DNA from: Bidens hawaiensis
Taxonomy: Eukaryota > Streptophyta > Magnoliopsida > Asterales > Asteraceae
Reading direction: 5' to 3'
NCBI GenBank assembly: GCA_021521415.1
Contig: JAIQDT010009141.1
Coordinates: 22,108-86,107 of the forward strand
DNA length: 64,000 bases
A model generated the notes under the pieces. The model saw nothing but the letters and a program-made list of their open reading frames with translations, ran no database searches and had not been told where the DNA came from. Shown one piece after another: positions 36,503-46,828 of this stretch. How positions within the stretch are numbered: the first letter of the stretch is position 1; each line of letters opens with the position of its first letter. The position numbers and the translations under genes are program-made.

Positions 36503-37249
36503 TCAACCATTATCATCAATTTGGTGTGAAACTCCTCTCGGAAGGTGCCAATCTTCGAGAACCCGATTGACCCGTTCAGAATTCTTGAACTTTAGAGTCA
36601 TTAGCTTTAGGCGAGTACCCTTAATGATTTCATCAGCAACAATCTTTGGAGTCTTCAAAGAGTTCCTGAAAAGCCGGTTATTTCGTTCCTTCCAAATTAC
36701 GTAAACCGAAGCCCCAAGTAACAGCCGATTAATAACATTATCAATAGAGTTGGACAAACCAAATTGAGACACATATTGCAGAATATTCGCCCAACCATTC
36801 ATGCACCCCTAAAACTTACCTTTCATTTTGACAATACTCCAAATCTCAGAAGAGAACTTACACTCAAAGAAGAGATGATTACGAGAATCCGGCTCTCCAT
36901 TACATAAAAGGCAGCAATACAGGTTATGATTTGGATACCCACCAATATTCCACCCCATTATACGATTCTGCGTGCTCAATCTATCATGAAGCATAATCCA
37001 CAACATAAAGGAGTGTTTTGGAACACATTGAGAGAACCAAACAACATGCATCCAAGAAACCTTATGAGCCGGTATTCGAAGAAGTTGCCATATTCCTGAA
37101 GCCGAGAACTTCATTGAAGTCCCATTCTCATCCATTACCACGATCTTGTCCCTCATTTCCGGATAAATACTCACCCCCTTTAAGTTCGAAAGAATTGGGA
37201 AACTCGAAATCCAATCAGGCGGCCATACCCAGTTATTATGAAGAACAAC
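36503..37249 (-). pseudogene. LINE ORF2, C-terminal part, copy 2
   Basis: C-terminal zinc-binding RVT region with CCLLCNGEPDSRNHLFFEC and the SHQIDDNG end. A TAG near 36810 replaces the Gln codon of copy 1 (GKFQGC), a nonsense change private to this copy. Copia C cuts the frame at 37249/37250; the rest of ORF2 resumes at 46829. Confidence 0.88.
37245..37249. repeat. Copia C target-site duplication, left
   Basis: ACAAC directly before TGTTGGAATT. The second copy is at 46824-46828. The empty site in LINE copy 1 reads GAACAACATCACTG. Confidence 0.9.
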
Positions 37250-38148
37250 TGTTGGAATTACGTATGCCCGAGACACATACTTATATTAATGTGGCTAACT
37301 GTGTTTGATCCAAGTCGGGTCATACCCAATAACAAGCTAGACAACACCAAATGTATTCTTTTAATGATTTGATCATTTAAACGAATACCGAACACTACGC
37401 GTTTAGAAAATTGGTTTTCTAAACAATCACACTTGAGGATTTAAATAAATTATCTGGATAATTTGTTTATATAAATTAATTATTTAATTGGTTAAATAAT
37501 TATATAAATGTATGTACATTTTATAAAAATGAGTTTTATAAAATGAATGGAGATGTTTTAAATGGTTAAAACAAAACAAAAAAAAAAAAAAAAAAAAAAA
37601 ACATCAAAACCGTCCACCCCTTAAGTGGGTGGAGATGTTGGTCCAATCCTAGGCCTTGCTTTCTTTTGCAACTTATGATGGCCACTTTAAAGAACCTCCA
37701 TACACATTACATGCATAAGCTTTTTCTTTTGAGATTTTTTCAAGTGTTGAATCAAGTTAAAACATTCTCTCTTTCTCTCTCAACCCTCACGGTTTTTTCA
37801 GCAGAAAGTTGGGAGTTTTGTGAGCTTGTATAGTGTTCAAATCCTAGCAACTAATTGGTGTTGTTGCTACAAAGCTTGGGGTATACAAGCTTGAGGGTTC
37901 CTACCTTGCAACCTTGCCATTTGGAGACATCATCTTCTTCATTCACCTACATCTTCTTCTAAAGGTAGAAGAGGTACATTTTACATTATGTTAGCATTTT
38001 GTTCTTGTAATATTGATCCTTGTATTTCGGGTTTTAGTTTTACATAATGGTATGTTCGTTAAACAAGTTCTAAAACTAAGCTTCCGCTGCGTTTTTCATG
38101 TTAAAATGGTTAACTTGAAACTTTGATAAACTTGTTTAAAACTCAACA
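37250..38148 (+). mobile_element. Copia C 5' LTR
   Basis: TGTTGGAATT ... ACTCAACA, 899 bp. A TATATAAAT box is at 37501-37509. A 24-A run at 37578-37601 is followed by a CCACCCC/TGGGTGG hairpin (37614-37632). Confidence 0.93.
37501..37509 (+). promoter_or_regulatory. Probable TATA box of Copia C
   Basis: TATATAAAT about 250 bp into the LTR, upstream of the A-run and hairpin. It is the best promoter candidate by position; no other TATA in this LTR is better placed. Confidence 0.5.
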
Positions 38149-39816
38149 ACGGCATCAAGAGCCGGTTACAAGGACTTATGCTTCTTTTGTGTTCATAAAT
38201 TTCGGATTTTTTCATGGGTGAAAAGGGAGGTCCGAAAATTTGGTGGATTTTACCCCTCATGGTTTTGTAAGATCTTGACATGCATGGAAAGATCTTAGGA
38301 AACCATTTAACATTTGGATGTTGAAATATCAAAATTGTAAAAATTTTGGGGGGGGTGGCCGTAGCCTCATGGGGGGGGGGCCGAATTTTTTTGATGAAAT
38401 TTGGGCATTGGTTGCTTAGGTTGCATGCTTAGAACATTTGGTATGTTTGGATGTGTCATAACCGAAACCTAGACCTTGGATGTGTTGATTGTTGTTTTGT
38501 GTATGTTGATTATGTTTATTATTCAATATGGTTGTAATAATTCATAATCTTAGGCTTGTGTAATTTATTTATTCATAAGTTGGTATGTAATAAGTAGATT
38601 AGTTGCATTTTCTTTTTTTAGAAAAATATGTATTAGGATACATTTTGTAAAAATTAGAAGATGCAAGATTTGGTGAAATTGGTTGGGCCGAAATTTTTGG
38701 GCTTGTTAGGCCTCACCGGCCCATCATGGGATTCAAGCCCATTAGGCCCATAAATTTCACTCTTGGGCCCAAGAAGACTTTTGGAAGTTTGGAGCCCATT
38801 AACAAGCCCAACAAGAACACAACAACTTGGAGAGGATACTTGAAGCATTTGGATGCAAGGTCAAGTGGGAGTCAACATTCCATCCTTGTGTCATGTTTTG
38901 TCCCTTAGGTGTGACTTATGACCTACACTTGTTTCGGCTAACAAGTATGGTCAAATTTAGTGGTTTTCGGTTATGACTATATTTTGCATGTGTATACTTG
39001 GTTGTTTGTTTTACTTTATGTAATGTGTGGTTGATAGATATTAGGATATCCAAACCGTCACAAAGGAACGACAACAAGCATGAAACGGGTTCTAATATAA
39101 ATTTGGTAATATCGCGTCAATTAGTTTAATCAAATGGGTTTATTAAAACTAAGCGATCACTCACATATAATAAAATTGGTTTTATTATAACTAGAACCTT
39201 GAAAATTGGTTTTCAAAATCGCCATATTACTAAATGCATGTTAGGATATGGCATAATGTTTTTCAACTAGAATATTGGAAAAACTTAAAAAAAAAAAAAA
39301 AAAAAAAATCCCTTTTTCATATTACCAAGGAAACAAGTCTAACACCATCCTTTTGTATGACACTTAACGTATTAGGGAACTTTAAATGGGATAAAGGTCA
39401 CCTAACCATTTTGAGCAAACTAATATACTTAGGGTAATATTAACATATTTGTGAGATAAAGGTCACCTAACCACTTGTATGTTAATCTTACATGTTTATA
39501 CAAGAAGGACGACTTGAATTGGAAACCATGTGATAAAGGTCACCTAAGCATGGGATCCAATGGTGTTGATGGGATAAACATGCCAACACGAAATAAGGAT
39601 TTCGAATGGTCCCATACCTCTAGAAATTGCAAAGGGTTGCAATTGTCAAGGTTGACTACCTTGTTAAATCAAATAAACGGGATAAAGGTCACCTAACCGA
39701 AATTTGATTTATCGTTGGATTCTAGAATTTAATTATTATTTTAAAATCTGGAATAAAAGGGTATTAATAATTAAATTGTTTATAATACTAAAATAGAACT
39801 TTGTTAAATTTTGTAG
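38149..39816 (+). other. Copia C leader with primer binding site and repeats
   Basis: The primer site starts two bases after the LTR: GGCATCAAGAGCC (38151-38163), a variant of TGGTATCAGAGCC. The leader is 1.67 kb and has no supported ORF. It holds two G-runs (about 38349-38384), an A-run at 39288-39308 and four copies of GATAAAGGTCACCTAACC near its 3' end (39390, 39455, 39532, 39681). The gag ATG follows at 39817. Confidence 0.75.
39390..39698 (+). repeat. Four dispersed copies of an 18-nt leader motif
   Basis: GATAAAGGTCACCTAACC occurs at 39390-39407, 39455-39472, 39532-39549 (AGC ending) and 39681-39698, with gaps of 65, 77 and 149 nt between starts. It lies 120-430 nt before the gag start, where packaging or translation signals could be. 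Confidence 0.85.
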
Positions 39817-42722
39817 ATGGCCGCTAACAATACAAACACCTCTACCCATAACACCCGTAACCTATCCTTAAGAACCATCCTTGAAAAGGATCGTCTAAAC
39901 CATAATAACTTTATGGATTGGTATCGCAACTTGAGAATAGTTCTCAAGCAAGAAGAGATATCATATGTCTTAGACGATCCCATTCCCGACGAGCCTGACG
40001 TGGAAGATGAGGAGGCTTATAACGATTGGGTCAAGTACACCAAAGATTCGGTGCAAGCCTCTTGCCTCATGTTGGGGACTATGATTCCCGAAATCCAAAA
40101 GGATTTCGAGCATCATGGGGCATACGACATGATAACTCAATTGAAGGAAATGTTCCTTCAACAAGCTAGAGCGGAACGTTTCGAAACGGTTCGAGCGTTT
40201 CATGCATGTCGTATGGAGGAAACCCAAACCGTCTCATCTTATGTCCTAAAGATGAAAAGCTACATCGAAAAGCTTCATAGGTTGAATTGTCCCGTGTCTA
40301 ATGAGTTGGCTACGGATTTGATCCTCAACTCTTTGACCAAAAAGTTTGAAACCTTTGTCATCAATTATAACATGAATGGGTGGGACAAAAGCATTGGTGA
40401 GCTTCACGCAATGCTAAGAACGGCCGAAGCGGGAATGGGTAAAAAGGCTTTACCCGTTCTAACAATCGATGAAGGAAAAAGGGGACATAACTCCAACCCC
40501 AAAGCAAGTGTTGCTAAGGGCAAGGGCCACGTCCGAGGAAAGGGAAAGAGGAAAGCCATCACGCCCTCCAAACCGAAGGAAAAGAAGCAAAAGGTTGCGG
40601 CGCAAGATCCATGCTTTGAGTGTGGAGAGATAGGTCATTGGAAAAGGAATTGTCCGACCTATCTCAAAGCGTTAAAAGATAAGAGGGATGCGGTGCAAAC
40701 CTCAGGTATTATCTTTACTATACATGTTGAACTGAATGTTATTTCTTCAAATACATGGGTACTTGATACCGGATGTGGAACTCACATTTGCAATTTGTTG
40801 CAGGGGTTCAAAAGAAGTAAACAACTCAACAAAGGGGACATTAGTCTCTTTATGGGCAATGGAGCAAGAGTTGAAGTCCAAGCCCAAGGAGACTACATGT
40901 TAAAGCTTCCAAGTGGTTTGGAAGTAATTTTGAAGAATGTTTTGTATGCTCCTAAGTTAAGGAGAAACATTATTTCCGTGTCCCTTTTAAAACAATGTGG
41001 CTTTGATTTTAAATTTATAGATTATGATATTCATGTTTTGATGAATGGCATATTTTATTTTAAAGCTATACCCATGAATGGTATATATGAAATAGATCAA
41101 ATTGGTACGTCACATAGTAGTTCAATATACAATGTCAACACCAAGAAACCCAAGAAGGACTTGGGTGATTCCTATCTTTGGCATTGTCGCCTTGGACATA
41201 TAAGCAAGAATCGCATGCAAACTCTTCGCAAGAGTGGTATTCTAGAAACAAATGAGTATGATTCATTTGATGTATGTGAATCTTGTTTACAAGGCAAAAT
41301 GACAAAGCAACCCTTTAATAAAACTTTTGAAAGGTCAAAAGAATTATTGGGTATCATGCATTCGGATGTATGTGGTCCTTTTAGACCAATGACTAGGAAT
41401 GGTGAAAGATACTTCATTACCTTTATTGACGATTATAGTCGATATGGTTATGTGTACTTAATGAAACACAAAGATGAAGCTTTTGAAATGTTCAAAGACT
41501 TCAAAACTGAAGTAGAAAGACAACTCAAGACCACAATCAAAGTACTTCGTAGTGATAGAGGAGGTGAATACCTAAGTGGTATTTTTCAAGATCATCTTAA
41601 GAGTTGTGGAATTATTTCACAACTTACTCCACCTGGAACACCACAACATAATGGTGTGTCTGAAAGGAGAAATCGTACCCTATTAGATATGGTTCGATCG
41701 ATGATGGCTAGAAGCACTTTACCTCTATCATTTTGGGGCTATGCTTTACTTTCCGCTGTTCGCATATTGAATATGGCTCCAACCAAGAAAGTGGAGAAGA
41801 CACCTTTTGAAATATGGCATGGAAGGGTTCCATCGCTATCATTCTTAAGAGTTTGGGGTTGTGAAGCTTATGTAAAGCAATACACCCCAAACAAATTAGA
41901 AGTCCGATCCACTAAGTGTATCTTTATTGGTTACCCTAAAGATGATTTAGGATATTACTTCTGCGACCCAAGTGAGCAAAAGGTTATTATTGCTCGAAAG
42001 GGTGAGTTCTTGGAAACTAAGTTCCTTAAGGAAGGAACTAGTAGTAGAACAGTGGAACTTGATGAGGATCAAGAACCACAAGATGATACACAATTGGTTG
42101 ATACTAGCACTCAACAAGAGGTTGTTGAAAGTGATCAAGTGGTTGATCAAAACACACAAAACGTTCGCAGATCTGATAGAGTTAGCAATCCACCTGAAAG
42201 ATATGGATTTTTTGTAGAAGGTTGCTACGTGGTAGATTCGGATGAACCAACCACATACCGTGATGCAATGTCCAAGAATGATTGTGACAAATGGCTTGAA
42301 GCCATGAACGTTGAGATGCAATCCATGTATGACAACCAAGTTTGGGAATTGGTTGAACCACCACTCAACTCCAAAGTTGTTGGAAGTAAATGGGTTTTCA
42401 AAAGAAAAACGGATATGCATGGAAACTTGGATACTTATAAAGCAAGACTTGTAGCTAAAGGTTTCACTCAAACTCAAGGGGTTGATTATGATGAAACTTT
42501 TTCGCCTGTGGCAATGCTAAAGTCTATTAGGATATTATTTGCCATAGCTGCATATTATGATTATGAAATTTGGCAAATGGATGTCAAGACCACTTTCCTA
42601 AATGGATATCTTGAGGAAGATGTCTATATGGTTCAGCCTAAAGGTTTTGTCGATCCGAAACATCCTAATAAAGTATGCAAGTTAAAGAAATCAATCTATG
42701 GATTGAAACAAGCATCTAGAAC
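39817..42722 (+). pseudogene. Copia C gag-pol, N-terminal part, disrupted by LINE
   Basis: One open frame of about 968 codons up to the LINE insertion. Gag holds a CCHC knuckle (CFECGEIGHWKRNC, from residue 266). Protease has VLDTGCGTHIC (Asp 317). GAG-pre-integrase has LWHCRLGH ... CESCLQGK. The integrase triad is intact at about D517, D580 and E616, with 35 residues between the last two, as the family requires. RT begins near residue 850 with SKWVFKRK, and MDVKTTFLNG gives catalytic Asp 922 (Thr where Ala is usual). The frame ends a few codons into the insert (42741). Gag to integrase look intact. RT is severed between the KQAS segment and the WNHRFDEE segment. Confidence 0.93.
42706..42722. 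repeat. Target-site duplication of LINE fragment, left
   Basis: AAACAAGCATCTAGAAC. The right copy follows the poly(A) at about 44039-44055. The exact length is uncertain by two bases because of the A-run. Confidence 0.88.
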
Positions 42723-44041
42723 GGGATTGAAACAAGTGTGAAGGTGGTTTGGGTATCCGGCGTATACGGGATGTCAATAACTCTCTGCTGGTTTATCATA
42801 TTTGGAGCTTAATCAATGTGCGTAACTCGTTGTGGGTTAAATGGATTTATGAGTATAAAATGAAGGGGCGAAATTTTTGGAGCTTGCAGATTCCTAACTC
42901 GTGTACGTGGGGATGGAGGAAAATTCTTCAGTTCCGTCCTCAGATTAGAAAATTTATATGGCATGAAATTGGGAATGGGAGATCTACTTCAGTTTGGTAT
43001 GATAAGTGGGATGAGATTTGTCCTTTAATTGAATATATTAACCCTAGAGCTATTCATCGTGCTGGCTTGTCTTTAGAGACCTGTGTCAGTGATGTTGTTC
43101 ATCATAATAACTGGGGTTGGCCGCCTGATTGGATTTTGAGGTATCCAATTCTTTTGAACCTAAAAGAAGTCAGCATTTGTCCGGATGAGAGGGACAAGAT
43201 CGTGGTAATGGATGAGAATGGGACTTCAATGAATTTCTCGGCGTCTGGAATTTGGAATCTTATTCGGAGACCGGCTGATAAGGTGTCTTGGGTGCATGTT
43301 GTTTGGTTCTCTCAATGTGTTCCAAAACACTCCTTTATGTTGTGGATTGTGCTTCATGATAGGTTGAGCACGCAGAATCGTATTATGGGATGGAAAATTG
43401 GTGGGTATCCAAATTATAACTTGTATTGCTGCCCTCTTTGTAATGGAGAGCCGGATTCTCGTAACCACCTCTTCTTTGAGTGTAAGTTCACTGCTGAGGT
43501 TTGGAGTATTGTAAGAATGAAAGGGAAGTTTCAGGGATGTAGGAATGGTTGGGCGAATATTCTTCAATATGTGTCTCAATTTGGAATGTCCAATTCTATT
43601 GAAAATGTTGTTAATCGGCTGCTATTTGGGGCTTCGGTTTACGTTATCTGGAAGGAGCGAAACAACCGGCTTTTCAAGAACTCTTTGATGACTCCGAAGA
43701 TGGTTGCGGACGAAATCATTAGGGGGACGCGCCTAAAGCTTATGACTCTAAAGTTCAAGAATTCTGAACGGGTTAATCGGGTTCTCGAGGATTGGCACTT
43801 TCCGCGGGGAGTTTCCCACCAGATTGATGATAATGGTTGATTTGTTTTAGTTTTGTTTATTTACATTGTTCTTGTGTAAGCTTTGGCTGTGTTTACCAAT
43901 GTTTGGTGGTTTTGGTTTGTTTACTCTTGTATGGCATGTCATACATGAGAACTAATATGGCACTCTGTCATATTACTTGTACTTTTTGATTGTGTGGAAT
44001 GCATTTAACCGGGTGAATCCCTTTACCCAAAAAAAAAAAAA
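42723..44041 (+). mobile_element. 5'-truncated LINE insertion inside Copia C
   Basis: LINE homology runs from about 42738 to the poly(A) at 44029-44041, on the plus strand, with a 15-17 bp target duplication, a standard target-primed insertion. Bases 42723-42737 are filler that repeats nearby Copia sequence. It is a diverged relative of the LINE at 36300-51844, not a copy of it. Confidence 0.93.
42749..43840 (+). pseudogene. LINE ORF2 C-terminal fragment (zinc-binding RVT region)
   Basis: An open frame of 363 codons from MGIRRIRDVNN to SHQIDDNG, without the RT catalytic core. It includes CCPLCNGEPDSRNHLFFEC. It differs from the copy-1 LINE at scattered residues (for example VYHIWSLINVRNS against VYYIWSLINDRKS), so it came from another source element. 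The frame is open but 5'-truncated and has no promoter of its own. Confidence 0.88.
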
Positions 44042-44053
44042 CAAGCATCTAGA

Positions 44054-45160
44054 ACTTGGAATCATCGTTTTGATGAAGAAATCAAAAATTTTGGATTCAT
44101 CAAGAACGCTGATGAGGCTTGTGTGTATAAGAAAGCTAGTGGGAGTATAATTACCTTCTTAGTATTGTATGTCGATGACATTCTACTATTTGGAAATGAC
44201 ATTCCAACCATGGAAAGCGTTAAGGCTTGGCTTGGAAGTAGATTTTCCATCAAGGATCTTGGTGAAGCTGCCTATATTTTGGGAATAAAGATCTATAGGG
44301 ATAGGTCAAGGCGCTTGATAGGTTTGAACCAAAGTACATACATTGATAAAATCTTGAAAAGGTTCAAGATGGAAAACTCCAAGAAAGGTTTGGTACCTAT
44401 TCAAAGAGGGACTATATTGAGTTCAGCTCAATGTCCAAGCTCAAAGGGTGAGCAAGAGATAATGAAACAAATCCCATATGCTTCTGCTATAGGATCCATC
44501 ATGTATGCGATGATATGTACTAGACCGGATGTGTCATGCGCTTTGAGCATGACAAGTAGATACCAACAGAATCCAGGAAACAGTCATTGGATGGCTGTTA
44601 AGAACATATTGAAATACCTTAGGAGGACTAAGGATATGTTTCTGATATATGGATCTGGTGAGGAGGAACTCGCTGTAAAAGGTTACACGGATGCGAGCTT
44701 CCAAACTGATCGAGATGATTCTCGATCACAATCTGGGTATGTGTTCACTCTTAATGGAGGAGCTGTCTCTTGGAAGAGCTCAAAACAGGAAGTGGTAGCA
44801 TTGTCCACTACAGAATCAGAATACATCGCCGCTTCATTGGCAGCTCAGGAAGCTGCATGGTTGAAGAAATTCATTACTGATCTAGGGGTGGTCTCTACCA
44901 TTCAAGACCCCCTAGAAATCTTTTGTGACAACGAGGGTGCGATTGCTCAAATCAAGGAACCTCGTTCGCACCAAAAGACAAGGCACATTGAGCGGAGATT
45001 CAACTACATAAGGGATGAAGTTGAAAAAGGAAAGATATGTATCCGCAAAGTTGGAACTGATCAAAATCTTGCGGATCCATTCACGAAGCTCCTAGAAAGA
45101 CCGAAACATGAGCGTCATGCGAGTGGCTTAGGACTTCGATATTCTAGTAATTGGATTTGA
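44054..45160 (+). pseudogene. Copia C pol, C-terminal part (RT end and RNase H)
   Basis: Frame open from the target duplication to the stop, starting WNHRFDEE. RT catalytic YVDD is at about 44168-44179. RNase H shows GYTDASF, STTESEY, FCDNEGA and TRHIERRFNYIRDEV, with the tail NLADPFTK. It joins in frame to the part at 39817-42722 if the insert is ignored, so the break is due only to the LINE. Confidence 0.93.
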
Positions 45161-45928
45161 TCTATTTTGTATTTACGTTTAAAAGACTTTTGTAATTTAA
45201 CTCTTTTATATGATTATGGAATATTGAGTTAAATTCTAATTTTGCATGTTTAATCCATGAATAAGTTAACTTATTCTAAAAGTCCGTAGTCGATCACATT
45301 TGTGGGAACAAATATGAAGCAAGACTATTATGAACTAGGATTGGTGGATATTCATAAGGAATGAATATGGAGCATAGGTTTGCTGCCAAGGTTCATAGAT
45401 ATTTGTGGGATACAAATATTGGACTGACCCGCTCTTAATTATTACTACATGGAGTCGATGGACCTGATCATTAGTAATTTTTGAGTAAAGGAGAATTTCA
45501 TATTATCCTTAGACCTGAGATGTATACTGGGTCTTGATTTTCACCGAGTATTACACTTTGACTCTCCCCTTCGCTATTCGTAAAAGATGGTACATAAGGA
45601 TGAGCTCGGGTGGAGTATAAAGTGATAGTGAGAGGCGTATACAGTCAAGATGGAATTTGTTCCTCTTATGTGTTGAGAGTTTAGATGTCTAAGGCCTGAT
45701 AAAGTTGAATTGTAAAGAAAATGATCACCTATGTCTCTTAGATTCAACATGACATCTAGTAACAAAGGGATATAATGATAGATTCACCTAAATCATATCA
45801 AGTAAGGGACTTGAAGGGATGATGTTATTGAATGGCACTTCGTCAAACACATTAGGGGTGGTGAACTGTTGTTAGGCGGTATTCACCACTTGCATTAATT
45901 TTCTATGTATCTCGTGCAAGTGGGAGAT
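45161..45928 (+). other. Copia C 3' untranslated region and polypurine tract
   Basis: Non-coding; I see no ORF or repeat in 45161-45915. The polypurine tract GCAAGTGGGAGAT (45916-45928) adjoins the 3' LTR. Confidence 0.8.
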
Positions 45929-46823
45929 TGTTGGAATTACGTATGCCCGAGACACATACTTATATTAATGTGGCTAACTGTGTTTGATCCAAGTCGGGTC
46001 ATACCCAATAACAAGCTAGACAACACCAAATGTATTCTTTTAATGATTTGATCATTTAAACGAATACCGAACACTACGCGTTTAGAAAATTGGTTTTCTA
46101 AACAATCACACTTGAGGATTTAAATAAATTATCTGGATAATTTGTTTATATAAATTAATTATTTAATTGGTTAAATAATTATATAAATGTATGTACATTT
46201 TATAAAAATGAGTTTTATAAAATGAATGGAGATGTTTTAAATGGTTAAAACAAAACAAAAAAAAAAAAAAAAAAAACATCAAAACCGTCCACCCCTTAAG
46301 TGGGTGGAGATGTTGGTCCAATCCTAGGCCTTGCTTTCTTTTGCAACTTATGATGGCCACTTTAAAGAACCTCCATACACATTACATGCATAAGCTTTTT
46401 CTTTTGAGATTTTTTCAAGTGTTGAATCAAGTTAAAACATTCTCTCTTTCTCTCTCAACCCTCACGGTTTTTTCAGCAGAAAGTTGGGAGTTTTGTGAGC
46501 TTGTATAGTGTTCAAATCCTAGCAACTAATTGGTGTTGTTGCTACAAAGCTTGGGGTATACAAGCTTGAGGGTTCCTACCTTGCAACCTTGCCATTTGGA
46601 GACATCATCTTCTTCATTCACCTACATCTTCTTCTAAAGGTAGAAGAGGTACATTTTACATTATGTTAGCATTTTGTTCTTGTAATATTGATCCTTGTAT
46701 TTCGGGTTTTAGTTTTACATAATGGTATGTTCGTTAAACAAGTTCTAAAACTAAGCTTCCGCTGCGTTTTTCATGTTAAAATGGTTAACTTGAAACTTTG
46801 ATAAACTTGTTTAAAACTCAACA
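45929..46823 (+). mobile_element. Copia C 3' LTR
   Basis: 895 bp, TGTTGGAATT ... ACTCAACA, identical to the 5' LTR apart from the A-run (46257-46276, 20 A). The target copy ACAAC follows at 46824-46828. Confidence 0.93.
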
Positions 46824-46828
46824 ACAAC

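Larger units (their letters stand above)
37250..46823 (+). mobile_element. Copia C: young Ty1/copia element with near-identical LTRs
   Basis: LTRs of 899 bp and 895 bp are, by reading them side by side, identical except for an A-run (24 against 20). It has a 5-bp target duplication, a primer site, a 1.67-kb leader, one gag-pol frame and a polypurine tract. The only clear coding break is a LINE fragment inserted in RT (42723-44041). It is the youngest large insertion here, since it is absent from LINE copy 1. Internal order (integrase before RT) fixes Ty1/copia; I do not assign a lineage. Confidence 0.95.

Noticed and set aside
39390..39698. CRISPR-like array
   Set aside because: Only four short units with uneven gaps, in a eukaryotic retrotransposon leader.
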